Shown here one piece after another: positions 7,925 through 16,168 of a DNA stretch of 64,000 bases. Every line of letters begins with the position of its first letter. Position 1 is the stretch's first letter. A program made the translations under genes and the position numbers. The DNA is taken from positions 1-64,000 of the forward strand of contig REAW01000008.1 of NCBI GenBank assembly GCA_004293725.1, written 5' to 3'. Source of the DNA: Curvibacter sp. Lineage in GTDB: Bacteria > Pseudomonadota > Gammaproteobacteria > Burkholderiales > Burkholderiaceae_C. A model generated the notes under the pieces. That model was not told where the DNA came from, made no database searches, and saw only the letters and a program-made list of their open reading frames with translations.

Positions 7925-9475
7925 TTGAGTGCTGATAGTTTGAGCCCCCGTGACGGCCCGTTGGCCGTCCATATGCAAGGCATCAATAAGCGCTTTGGTG
8001 CGGTGGCGGCCAATGCCGACGTTGAGTTGTGCGTGACTCCCGGCACTGTGCATGGAATTGTTGGAGAGAACGGTGCCGGCAAAAGCACCCTGATGTCCAT
8101 TCTGTATGGTTTCTACCAGGCCGACAGCGGCACGGTAGACGTGTTTGGCCGACGGGTCACGATCCGCAATGCGGATGACGCCATCGCCCAAGGCATTGGC
8201 ATGGTGCACCAGCACTTTATGCTGGTAGAGACCTTGACCGCACTGGAAAATGTGATGCTGGGCGCTGAGCCGCATTGGCTCTTGCAAAAGGCCGACAACA
8301 CGGTACGCAGCAAACTTGATGGCCTGATGCAGGCCACCGGTTTACTGGTCAAGCTGGACGCTTTGGTGGGCGATTTGCCTGTGGGCGACCGCCAGCGTCT
8401 GGAGATTTTGAAGGCTCTGTACCGTGGCGCCAAAGTCCTGATTCTGGATGAGCCCACGGCGGTGCTTACGCCGCAAGAAACCGAGCACTTGTTCAAGGTG
8501 CTGCGCGTTTTGCGCGAGCAAGGCACCACCATTTTGTTGATTACCCACAAGCTAAAAGAAGTAATGAGCTTGTGTGACCAGGTGACGGTGATGCGCGGTG
8601 GTCGTGTGGTGCATGAACTGCCGATTGCCCAGGCTTCCATCGAAAAACTGGCTGAGGCCATGGTGGGGCGCAAGGTGCATATGGGCCGGCTTGATGAGCA
8701 AGCGCGACCCGTGGGCGAGGTGTTGCTGGAAGCCAAGGGTGTGGTGGTACGGGACACCATGCAGGTCATGCGTCTACATGGTCTCAGCTTGCAGTTACGG
8801 GCCGGCGAAATCGTGGGTGTTGCGGGTGTGTCTGGCAACGGGCAGAGCGAATTGCTGGACGTCCTTTCTGGACTCCTGGTTCCGCAAGAGGGCAGTTTGC
8901 AATTAGGCGACCGTCAATTTGTGGGCACGGATTGGATGGATCCTCGTACCGCACGATCATTGGGCCTGGCACATGTGCCCGAGGATCGGCATGCCCGCGC
9001 GATGGTGATGGATTTCGTGGCTTGGGAGTCGGCGGTGTTGGGCTATGACAATCTCCCTGAGTACTCGCGCCATGGCTGGATGGATCATGGCCGTATGCGC
9101 GTGGCGACGTCAAACATGATGGAACGCTTTGATGTGCGCCCGCAAGACCCAGAACTGATCAGCAGCAAGTTTTCCGGCGGTAATCAACAAAAACTGGTGC
9201 TGGCGCGTGAGATCGGACAGGCGCCCAAAGTGCTGTTGGTGGGCCAGCCTACACGGGGCGTCGACATCGGGGCAATTGAGTTTATTTATAGCCAACTGCG
9301 GGCCATGCGCGATGCCGGCTGTGCTGTGCTGGTGGTCTCTAGCGAGCTGGATGAAATTTTGGCGTTGTCAGACAGGGTAATTGTGATGAACCAAGGGCGG
9401 GTAACAGGGGAGTTGGCAATCGCTGACTGTACCGAAGCTGGTTTGGGCTTGTTGATGACCGGAGGTGGTCAATGA
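7925..9475 (+). CDS. Nucleoside ABC transporter, duplicated ATPase subunit
   Basis: The protein has 516 aa and carries two ABC domains, like the sugar and nucleoside importers RbsA/NupA/BmpB. The first half has a full Walker A (GENGAGKST), a degenerate signature (LPVGDRQRLEILKAL) and Walker B LILDEPTAVL. The second half has a degenerate Walker A (GVSGNGQSE) with a good signature (FSGGNQQK). This asymmetry is normal for the family. I choose TTG at 7925 because AGGAG lies 6 nt upstream (7914-7918). An ATG at 7973 is the alternative, and the frame is open to 7766. Its stop overlaps the next start by 4 nt (ATGA). Confidence 0.92.
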   Translation: MSADSLSPRDGPLAVHMQGINKRFGAVAANADVELCVTPGTVHGIVGENGAGKSTLMSILYGFYQADSGTVDVFGRRVTIRNADDAIAQGIGMVHQHFMLVETLTALENVMLGAEPHWLLQKADNTVRSKLDGLMQATGLLVKLDALVGDLPVGDRQRLEILKALYRGAKVLILDEPTAVLTPQETEHLFKVLRVLREQGTTILLITHKLKEVMSLCDQVTVMRGGRVVHELPIAQASIEKLAEAMVGRKVHMGRLDEQARPVGEVLLEAKGVVVRDTMQVMRLHGLSLQLRAGEIVGVAGVSGNGQSELLDVLSGLLVPQEGSLQLGDRQFVGTDWMDPRTARSLGLAHVPEDRHARAMVMDFVAWESAVLGYDNLPEYSRHGWMDHGRMRVATSNMMERFDVRPQDPELISSKFSGGNQQKLVLAREIGQAPKVLLVGQPTRGVDIGAIEFIYSQLRAMRDAGCAVLVVSSELDEILALSDRVIVMNQGRVTGELAIADCTEAGLGLLMTGGGQ

Positions 9476-10587
9476 GCACGTCTCACCCCTTGCCACGCTG
9501 GGCAGACTTGGTTTTGCTGCCGGCGGTGTGCCTGATGGTGGCGCTTCTTGCTGCCGCCTGTGTGGTGGCATTGGTGGGGCAGAACCCCTCTGAAGTCATT
9601 TCGGTGCTGATCCATGGCGCTTTCGGTACCCAGCGCGGCATTAGTTACACGCTCTACTACGCCACCACGTTTATCTTTACGGGGTTGGCGGTAGCTGTTG
9701 CGTTTCACGGGGGCCTGTTTAACATCGGTGGTGAGGGGCAGGCTATTTTGGGTGGCTTGGGCGTGGGCCTAGTGGCCTTGTGGTTGTCGCCTGTTTTATC
9801 TGCTTGGATCATGCTACCCCTGATGGTGTTGTCTGGCGCGCTGTTTGGCGCTGCGTGGGCGGCGGTACCCGCTTATTTGCAAGCCTACCGTGGTAGCCAT
9901 GTGGTGATCACTACCATCATGTTCAATTTCATTGCTAGTAGTTTGTTGGTGTATCTCTTGGTAAATCACTTGCGCCCGGCCGGATCTATGTCGGTGGAGA
10001 GCGCTGCCTTTGCGGATTCGGCCAAATTGCCTCCTATGCATGAGGCACTGGCTTGGCTGGGGATTGAGTGGTCCGCTTCTCCGTTAAACGTGAGTTTGTT
10101 TTTGGCGTTTGCCGCTGCAATAGGCGTGTACTTGTTTTTGTGGCGTACGCGCGCTGGCTATCACCTGCGAGCGGTGGGTTCCAGCGCCAGTGCTGCCGGG
10201 TACGCTGGTATCAATGCCCAACATCAAGTCATCATCGCAATGGCCATTTCGGGTGGTCTGGCTGGCTTGGTAGGCATGAATGAAATTGCAGGGGTTAACG
10301 GCCGATTGCTGTTGGAGTTTGTCAGCGGTGCCGGCTTTACCGGGATTGCGGTCGCACTGATGGGGCGCAACCATCCGGTCGGTATTGTGTTGGCCAGCGT
10401 GTTGTTTGGTGCCTTGTTCCAAGGAGGGGCTGAAGTGGCATTTGAAGTGACTGGTTTCAGCCGGGAAATGGTGGTGATGTTGCAAGGCTTTATCGTGCTT
10501 TTCTCTGGGGCCATGGCGTATGTCATTGCGCCGCGATTAGGTTGGATACTTGCCCGCGTGTTCAAGGTGGGAGTGCACCATGGATGA
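9472..10587 (+). CDS. Nucleoside ABC transporter permease 1
   Basis: The protein has 371 aa and is a polytopic inner-membrane permease of the BPD_transp_2 (RbsC/LivHM) group. Hydrophobic helices run from about residue 15 onward. Family signatures include FNIGGEGQAILGGLGVGL near residue 80, GYHLRAVGSSASAAGYAGIN (the cytoplasmic coupling loop contacting the ATPase) and GAGFTGIAVALMGRNHPVG. It forms the heterodimeric channel with the next permease. It starts inside the last codons of the ATPase gene, and its last 8 nt overlap the second permease, so translation of the three is probably coupled. Confidence 0.92.
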   Translation: MSTSHPLPRWADLVLLPAVCLMVALLAAACVVALVGQNPSEVISVLIHGAFGTQRGISYTLYYATTFIFTGLAVAVAFHGGLFNIGGEGQAILGGLGVGLVALWLSPVLSAWIMLPLMVLSGALFGAAWAAVPAYLQAYRGSHVVITTIMFNFIASSLLVYLLVNHLRPAGSMSVESAAFADSAKLPPMHEALAWLGIEWSASPLNVSLFLAFAAAIGVYLFLWRTRAGYHLRAVGSSASAAGYAGINAQHQVIIAMAISGGLAGLVGMNEIAGVNGRLLLEFVSGAGFTGIAVALMGRNHPVGIVLASVLFGALFQGGAEVAFEVTGFSREMVVMLQGFIVLFSGAMAYVIAPRLGWILARVFKVGVHHG

Positions 10588-11548
10588 GTCCCTGATTTAC
10601 GCCATGCTGGCGTCCACCCTGCGCGTATCAACACCGCTGGTTTTGTGCGCCCTAGCGGGGCTGCTATCTGAGCGCTCTGGTGTGGTCGATATCGGTCTTG
10701 AGGGAAAGATGCTGTTTGCCGCCTTTGCTGCTGGGGCTTGTGGAGCCATGTATGAGTCCACTGCCTTGGCCCTATTTGTAGGGATTTTGGTGGCCACTAC
10801 TTTGTCTTGGATGCATGGGCTTGCATGTGTCAGTCACCAAGGGGATCAAGTAGTGTCCGGGGTGGCAATTAATATTATTGCCGCAGGGATGACCGTGGTC
10901 TTGGGTATCGCTTGGTTTGAGCAAGGCGGACAAACCCCTCCCGTGAGCGACGTCGTGCGGATACAGCCTCTATTCCCCGAGCTCCAAGTATCGGTGCAGT
11001 CCATTCCCTTTGTCGGAGACTTGATCGGCTTAGGCTTGTTGAGCCACAACGCACTGGTTTACGTGGCGTTTGCACTGGTCCCCGCCGTCTGGTGGCTGCT
11101 GTTTCGTACGCGTTTTGGCTTGCGCTTGCGTGCGGTGGGAGAAAACCCACAAATGGTGGACGCTGCGGGTGTCTCGGTTACCCGCCTGCGCTATGCGGCT
11201 CTTACGCTCAATGGCATTTTGTGCGGATTGGCAGGCGGCTATTTGGTGCTGGCGCAGAGTGCCAACTTTTCGGCGAATATGACTGCGGGCCGTGGTTTCA
11301 TGGCACTTGCAGCGCTCATTTTTGGTCGCTGGCACCCCGTGGGCGCCTTTTGGGCGTGCTTGTTGTTTGGTTTTCTGGATGCCGCTGCCATTCGTCTGCA
11401 GGGGGTAAAGCTGCCCGGGATGGGTGAAGTTCCTGTGCAGTTTATTCAGGCATTGCCGTACCTGCTCACCGTGGTGTTGCTGGCAGGTTTTATTGGAAAG
11501 GCAGTCGCACCGAAAGCCTTGGGTAAACCTTACACCAAGGAGCGCTAG
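10580..11548 (+). CDS. Nucleoside ABC transporter permease 2
   Basis: The protein has 322 aa and is the second BPD_transp_2 permease of the importer. It shows the ERSGVVDIGLEGKMLFAAF motif (equivalent to NIGGEGQ in its partner), the coupling loop GLRLRAVGENPQMVDAAGVSVTRLRY and GRGFMALAALIFGRWHPVGAF. The start is set at 10580 (MDESLIYAMLASTLRV), overlapping the preceding stop by 8 nt. The ATG further upstream at 10550 would read through the end of the previous gene. It completes a binding-protein/ATPase/two-permease system for nucleosides. Confidence 0.92.
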   Translation: MDESLIYAMLASTLRVSTPLVLCALAGLLSERSGVVDIGLEGKMLFAAFAAGACGAMYESTALALFVGILVATTLSWMHGLACVSHQGDQVVSGVAINIIAAGMTVVLGIAWFEQGGQTPPVSDVVRIQPLFPELQVSVQSIPFVGDLIGLGLLSHNALVYVAFALVPAVWWLLFRTRFGLRLRAVGENPQMVDAAGVSVTRLRYAALTLNGILCGLAGGYLVLAQSANFSANMTAGRGFMALAALIFGRWHPVGAFWACLLFGFLDAAAIRLQGVKLPGMGEVPVQFIQALPYLLTVVLLAGFIGKAVAPKALGKPYTKER

Positions 11549-11559
11549 ACTTAAGGGGC

Positions 11560-12297
11560 ATGACACCAACAGTTTTGATCAGGGTAGTAGGCTTCAGCGA
11601 TGTTGAGCGACATTCGCTCAACACGTTGTTTCGACTTTCTGGGCGCGAGGGCCCGCAATACAGCCTGTGGACACCCGAGTCCGCCGGCCCTGCCCAAGCG
11701 GCCCTGATTGATGTAGACAGTTATGAGGCGGGTCTGGAGTTGGTGTCACCCAGCTTCAATCACAACCTCAAAATGATATGTGTGGGTAGCGAGGCACCGC
11801 AGCTTGCATGGCGCACGGTACCCCGGCCGGTGGAATGGGCCGCCCTCGTAGGGCTGCTAGACGAGCTGTTTGTAGTAGCCCAGAGTGACGACGATCTGGG
11901 TTCTGACGAAACAGAGGTGCACACGCAGATGCCTCCTGGCGTCAAACTAGCCTTGTTGGCCGGACTGCCCAAGGACGTTCGCTTGTATCTTCGCGCCCGC
12001 TTGGCCTTGGCTGGCATTACGGTTGTTGACGAAGTGCAAACACTGGAGCACATGGACGATAGCGTGAAAGCACGGGACTACGACGTTGTGCTGGCATACG
12101 TAAACACGACAGGTAGCGATCCTTGGGTGCTTGTCAAACATCTTCAAGATTTGGAAAAGCCCGTCCGCAGCGCCATCGCCGTATCAGCAGATTCCAGCTG
12201 GAAGGCCTCCAACTTGGCGGAGCGTATGGGATGTATTGGTCTTTTGGAGATTCCCTTCAACCCCATGCAGGTAATTGGTTTGCTGCAGCGGGTTTAG
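11560..12297 (+). CDS. Degenerate response-regulator-like protein
   Basis: The protein has 245 aa and lies 11 bp after the second permease in the same direction. It appears to hold two receiver-like folds: residues 1-110 (weak) and about 125-245 (VKLALLAGLPKDVRLYLRARLALAGI ... YDVVLAYVNTTGSDPWVLVKHLQ ... AIAVSADSSWKASNLAERMGCIGLLEIPF). In the second fold the strand that normally ends in the phosphorylated Asp reads VVLAYVN, so the acceptor Asp is absent. No DNA-binding domain is visible. It may be a phosphorylation-independent adaptor. Linkage to the transporter is by position only. It converges on mnmC with a 4-nt stop overlap. Confidence 0.6.
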   Translation: MTPTVLIRVVGFSDVERHSLNTLFRLSGREGPQYSLWTPESAGPAQAALIDVDSYEAGLELVSPSFNHNLKMICVGSEAPQLAWRTVPRPVEWAALVGLLDELFVVAQSDDDLGSDETEVHTQMPPGVKLALLAGLPKDVRLYLRARLALAGITVVDEVQTLEHMDDSVKARDYDVVLAYVNTTGSDPWVLVKHLQDLEKPVRSAIAVSADSSWKASNLAERMGCIGLLEIPFNPMQVIGLLQRV

Positions 12298-14042
12298 GCA
12301 CCGCCATTGCGCCGTCGCTTGGGCCGTCGCACATCCAGGCTGCGTGCCAAATTGCCTTCTATCGGCCAAGGTTCGCCTCCTATGCATGCCACAAGCAACT
12401 CAGCGCCGAGCGCTGAAAACGTCAGTCCTCTCGCGCCCATCCCCGCATGTATCCAGAGTGACGGAGGAACTCCATCCGTCGTATCTTGCAAGGCGCCCAC
12501 CCAGGGCAAGCGGTCATGCGTTACACAACGCGTGGCGGACCAATGCTGTACTTCGCTTCGTGCGAATGCGCTCGCAAGCTCTGCGCCCACAGCGGGCAGC
12601 AATTCGCACAGTCGCTGGGCATTCGCGCGGTGTTGTTCGGAGACAGGGGCTAGCCGGTGGCCGGCTTGCTCGGGAATGCGGTCGGGCTCGAAAGTCGATC
12701 CTGCCAACCAAACCACCCCACCGTCGAGTGGAACCTGGGGTAAGAAGTTGCCATGGCCATTCACAGGGTGCGTTGGCCAATTGTCTGCTGGCGGTAGCCT
12801 CTGGTGAACGGCGTAACTTACCGTGCCATGCACTGCGTGCAGCATTTCCAGTCGTTCGACCAAGCCCACTCCTAAATGGTGCGCGTGCTTGGGCGCCATC
12901 ATCAAGGGGACGCAACCCGTAGCATTGGCCAGTACCACCACCTCAGATTCTGACCAGATGGCTCCGTCGTCTCCCGAAAGCCGCCACACACCCGCGTGTT
13001 GCTGAAGGCCAGTGACCCGGGCACCAAAATGGCAGCGAATGGCCGGATGGTGGAGCCACGCCTGTACCAAGCGGCTCGGGCGAATCCAGGCACCTTCAGC
13101 GTGCCAGTGGGCGCTGCCTTGTTCCAGGTTTAGTTCTTGTACGCCCGATCGTTGCCAGTCTGATCCTTCTTGCAGCAAGGCTTTTGCATGCTGCAACATC
13201 AGCCTGGCACCCACCCGGGACATACGCGAGCGTGGGCTGTCATCCGCCGATATGTGCGGCACCACCAACCCGGCCGGCAAGCCAGAAGCCCCGCAAGCAG
13301 GTGCCGCATGCTGATCCAGCACCACCACCTGCCATCCGCGGCGCGCCAAAGCATAGGCAACGCTGGCGCCGGAAATTCCGGCTCCAATGACCGTGCAACG
13401 CTGTGGAGTTGGGTATGCCAGTGTTAGATCGCGTGCACCCAGAGACCAACGCGGTTGAAAGCGCGCTTGCAAGCTATTGCCGTCGTGTTGCACATCCACA
13501 AAACCTGCTTCATTCAGGTTGGCCTGAGCGCCAGGTGCCAAGGAATAAATAGCCAAGTAGGCACCACGCTGGCTGCAGCGCGCCAACGATTTGATGCGCC
13601 ACTTGTCCCAAAGGGCATGCGTGCCGTGGACCCATACCGTGTTGGCCAGAAAATTCTGCTCCGCAAGCAGGGCAGCGGTGTCTCCAACACATAACGTGAG
13701 AGAGAGCTGGCCTTGGGCCAGCAATATGCGGTGTTGTCCATCGCCCAAGCCTGCACAGCTTGCTGCCAATGAATCGGCCAATGGAACCCACTGCGGCGTC
13801 GCTTGGGCGGCTTGTCGGGCGAGTGCAGGCAAGTGGTGCGCCCTAGCCACTGGCAGTATGCCCACGTAATGCAACATACGGGGGCGTCGGGCATCTGACA
13901 GCCACGTGTGCCAACAGTGCAAAAAAGGTGCGAGGGAATCGAAGGCGGTGTCCAACACCGTCCAGGCCGGTAGATCGGCCCAGCTGTAAGGAAGTGCAGA
14001 CGACGCAAGCAGGCGCTGGGGCAGGGTGCTTGCGTCATCCAT
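12294..14042 (-). CDS. mnmC: MnmC-type tRNA wobble-uridine protein: FAD oxidoreductase with degenerate methyltransferase half
   Basis: The protein has 582 aa. MnmC normally joins an FAD-dependent domain (cmnm5s2U to nm5s2U) and a SAM methyltransferase (nm5s2U to mnm5s2U) acting on U34 of tRNA. The C-terminal FAD domain looks intact: Rossmann motif VIGAGISGASVAYALARRGW from about residue 215, GASGLPAGLV, and a GARGLTFSALGAELL end. The N-terminal half aligns in outline with the methyltransferase but lacks the GxGTGxN SAM motif (FDSLAPFLHCW instead) and the DGFxPxxNP catalytic motif (VHGTHALWDK instead). The start at 14042 lies 7 bp after yggX. Earlier in-frame ATGs exist at 14084 and 14093 but would overlap yggX. 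Confidence 0.8.
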   Translation of the reverse strand: MDDASTLPQRLLASSALPYSWADLPAWTVLDTAFDSLAPFLHCWHTWLSDARRPRMLHYVGILPVARAHHLPALARQAAQATPQWVPLADSLAASCAGLGDGQHRILLAQGQLSLTLCVGDTAALLAEQNFLANTVWVHGTHALWDKWRIKSLARCSQRGAYLAIYSLAPGAQANLNEAGFVDVQHDGNSLQARFQPRWSLGARDLTLAYPTPQRCTVIGAGISGASVAYALARRGWQVVVLDQHAAPACGASGLPAGLVVPHISADDSPRSRMSRVGARLMLQHAKALLQEGSDWQRSGVQELNLEQGSAHWHAEGAWIRPSRLVQAWLHHPAIRCHFGARVTGLQQHAGVWRLSGDDGAIWSESEVVVLANATGCVPLMMAPKHAHHLGVGLVERLEMLHAVHGTVSYAVHQRLPPADNWPTHPVNGHGNFLPQVPLDGGVVWLAGSTFEPDRIPEQAGHRLAPVSEQHRANAQRLCELLPAVGAELASAFARSEVQHWSATRCVTHDRLPWVGALQDTTDGVPPSLWIHAGMGARGLTFSALGAELLVACIGGEPWPIEGNLARSLDVRRPKRRRNGGA

Positions 14043-14049
14043 GCGCAAC

Positions 14050-14322
14050 TCAGGCGCTAGGGGGCACGTAGCCTTGTGCTGCATCGGCGCCATCGCCGAA
14101 GAAATGGTTTTCCATCTGACGGGCCAGATACTGCCGCGCGCGCAGATCGGCCAAATTCAGCCGATTCTCGTTGACCAGCATGGTCTGGTGCTTGAGCCAG
14201 CCTGCCCAGGCTTCTTTGCTCACGCTTTCCCAGATGCGCTTGCCCAGTTCACCGGGGTAGGGAGCAAAGTCTAGGCCTTCAGCCTCTTTGCCCAGCTTGA
14301 TGCAGTTAACGGTGCGTGCCAT
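14050..14322 (-). CDS. yggX: YggX family probable Fe(2+)-trafficking protein
   Basis: The protein has 90 aa, the usual family length. YggX is a small cytosolic protein that protects Fe-S enzymes from oxidation and is thought to handle ferrous iron. The diagnostic N-terminus [27 protein letters not shown] with the single conserved Cys7 is present, followed by [28 protein letters not shown] and [12 protein letters not shown]. It lies immediately upstream of mnmC on the same strand. In many proteobacteria yggX instead follows mutY, so this pairing is local. Confidence 0.95.
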   Translation of the reverse strand: MARTVNCIKLGKEAEGLDFAPYPGELGKRIWESVSKEAWAGWLKHQTMLVNENRLNLADLRARQYLARQMENHFFGDGADAAQGYVPPSA

Positions 14323-14474
14323 GGTTTACCTTGTGTGAATAGTGTGAAAATCAGAAGCGCGAATCTTATTCGGTTTGCGACATCCCTCGGCGGACCGGGG
14401 AACTTCGGACGCAAGGCTGGCACCAACCCAGCGAAAGTTTGAACTTCGAATGAATTTTGGTTAGGACGTGCATT

Positions 14475-14987
14475 TTGAAACTGGTACTGGATTGGATGGA
14501 TCACACGCCGCGCCGCGTGTATGGCCTGTTGGCATTGGCGTGTGTGGCGCTATTGGCATATGGCATGTATTTGCAGCATGTGGTGGGATTGGAGCCTTGT
14601 CCCATGTGCATTGTGCAACGTTATGCTCTCATTTTGGTGGCTGTCTGCGCAGCGTTGACGGCAGCTAGCGGCCGAAAAGGCTTGCACATTGGTGGCGGCG
14701 TGCTCCTTACGATTTTTGCCGTGCTGGGCGCGTATGTGGCGGCCCGCCAGAGCTGGCTGCAATGGTACCCACCCGAGGTGATGTCCTGCGGACGCGACCT
14801 GTACGGCATGATTGAAACCTTCCCTCTCAAGCGCGCCCTGCCCATGATCTTCCGTGGCGGGGGAGATTGCAGCAAGATCGATTGGACCTTTTTGGGCGCC
14901 ACTATCGCCAACTGGTCGTTCCTGTGCTTTTCCGGTTTCGCCGCACTGGGGTCGCTGATGGTTTGGCGCAGCGCCCGCAAGCGCTAA
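14475..14987 (+). CDS. dsbB: Disulfide bond formation protein DsbB
   Basis: The protein has 170 aa, an inner-membrane quinone reductase that reoxidises DsbA. Four hydrophobic helices are visible. The first periplasmic loop carries the CPMC redox pair (VGLEPCPMCIVQRYAL), and the second loop carries the second cysteine pair (MSCGRDLYG and GGDCSKIDW). The invariant QRYAL Arg after CxxC is present. I choose TTG at 14475 because AGGA lies about 9 nt upstream, giving a start MKLVLDWMDHTPRRVY. ATG at 14496 is the alternative and would remove seven residues. The stop overlaps the convergent ppk2 stop by 4 nt. Confidence 0.93.
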   Translation: MKLVLDWMDHTPRRVYGLLALACVALLAYGMYLQHVVGLEPCPMCIVQRYALILVAVCAALTAASGRKGLHIGGGVLLTIFAVLGAYVAARQSWLQWYPPEVMSCGRDLYGMIETFPLKRALPMIFRGGGDCSKIDWTFLGATIANWSFLCFSGFAALGSLMVWRSARKR

Positions 14988-16117
14988 AGAATGGCGCCGC
15001 CAGGGCGCTCACCGCGCTCGTACACCACGTGTGCGCGCCCCACGAGCAGACTGTCGATGGGGCCTATATTGCTGTCATCTTTATTGGCATAGGGTAGTTT
15101 GTGCAGTGCATAACGCATAGCGTTAAGACGCGCGCGTTTTTTGCAGTCTGACTTGATGACCGTCCATGGCGCATCTGCCGTATCGGTTTCAAAAAACATG
15201 GCCTCCTTGGCTTTGGTGTAGTCGTCCCATTTATCAAGCGAGGCCAGATCAATCGGGCTTAGTTTCCACTGCTTAAGTGGGTGCAACTCTCGCTCTTTGA
15301 AGCGGCGGCGTTGCTCTTTGCGGCTAACCGAGAACCAAAATTTGATCAGGTGGATGCCGCTGCGTACCAACTGTCTCTCGAACAAAGGGGCTTGGCGCAT
15401 GAACTCTTCGTAGTCAGTGTCCGAGCAAAACCCCATTACCCGCTCCACCCCAGCGCGGTTGTACCAAGAGCGGTCAAACAAGGTGATTTCCCCCGCCGTT
15501 GGCAGATGTTGCACATAGCGCTGAAAGTACCACTGACCTCTCTCGTTTTCGCTAGGCTTCTCCAACGCGACCACCCGGGCACCGCGCGGATTCAAGTGCT
15601 CCATGAACCGTTTGATCGCCCCGCCTTTGCCTGCGGCATCACGCCCCTCAAAAAGAATAATGATGCGCTGCCCAGTCTCTTTAGCCCACATCTGGAGTTT
15701 GAGTAATTCCACTTGCAGTTGGTACTTGTGCGATTCGTACCGCTTGCGTGACATCAGGTTTTTGTACGGATAGCCACCGGTGCGCCAGTCGGGGGCTAAC
15801 TCCTCATCGGGTTGGATGCTTTCTGCGCCCAGTAGCTGCTGGTTATGCGCCAGCATTTTCCGGATTTCGGCCACATCATCTGGTGAACTGCCTTCCAGAA
15901 TGGTCTTTAGGGCCTGGGCCTTGTTCTTGGTGCCCGCCAGTATGTGGTGCACCGCTGTTTGCTGGGCGCCTTGCGCGGCATCCAGTCGGTCACTGGATAC
16001 CCGCTTGGCAATGCTGCCAGGAGTCTTTGCATCGACGGTGTCACCGCGTCGGGTCGTGCGGCTGGTCAGTGCCTTGGCAGGCTTTGATTTGGCGGTAGCA
16101 GTCACAAACTTCTCCAT
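14984..16117 (-). CDS. ppk2: Polyphosphate kinase 2 (PPK2)
   Basis: The protein has 377 aa. PPK2 enzymes transfer phosphate between polyphosphate and nucleotides, mostly making NTPs from NDPs or GTP from GDP. The P-loop is EGRDAAGKGGAIKRF, and the second signature is LFDRSWYNRAGVERVMGF, the Walker B and lid region. The N-terminal 100 residues are a charged Lys/Ala/Thr-rich extension of unknown role. The start at 16117 (MEKFVTATAKSK) is preferred over an upstream 16156 candidate with an unusual leader. No ppk1 or exopolyphosphatase lies in the window. Class assignment (single PPK2 domain) is from length and motif. Confidence 0.93.
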   Translation of the reverse strand: MEKFVTATAKSKPAKALTSRTTRRGDTVDAKTPGSIAKRVSSDRLDAAQGAQQTAVHHILAGTKNKAQALKTILEGSSPDDVAEIRKMLAHNQQLLGAESIQPDEELAPDWRTGGYPYKNLMSRKRYESHKYQLQVELLKLQMWAKETGQRIIILFEGRDAAGKGGAIKRFMEHLNPRGARVVALEKPSENERGQWYFQRYVQHLPTAGEITLFDRSWYNRAGVERVMGFCSDTDYEEFMRQAPLFERQLVRSGIHLIKFWFSVSRKEQRRRFKERELHPLKQWKLSPIDLASLDKWDDYTKAKEAMFFETDTADAPWTVIKSDCKKRARLNAMRYALHKLPYANKDDSNIGPIDSLLVGRAHVVYERGERPGGAIL

Positions 16118-16168
16118 ATGATTTATGTCGATTTTGTGACTCCTGCACCACCTCACTCTTGACCCATA

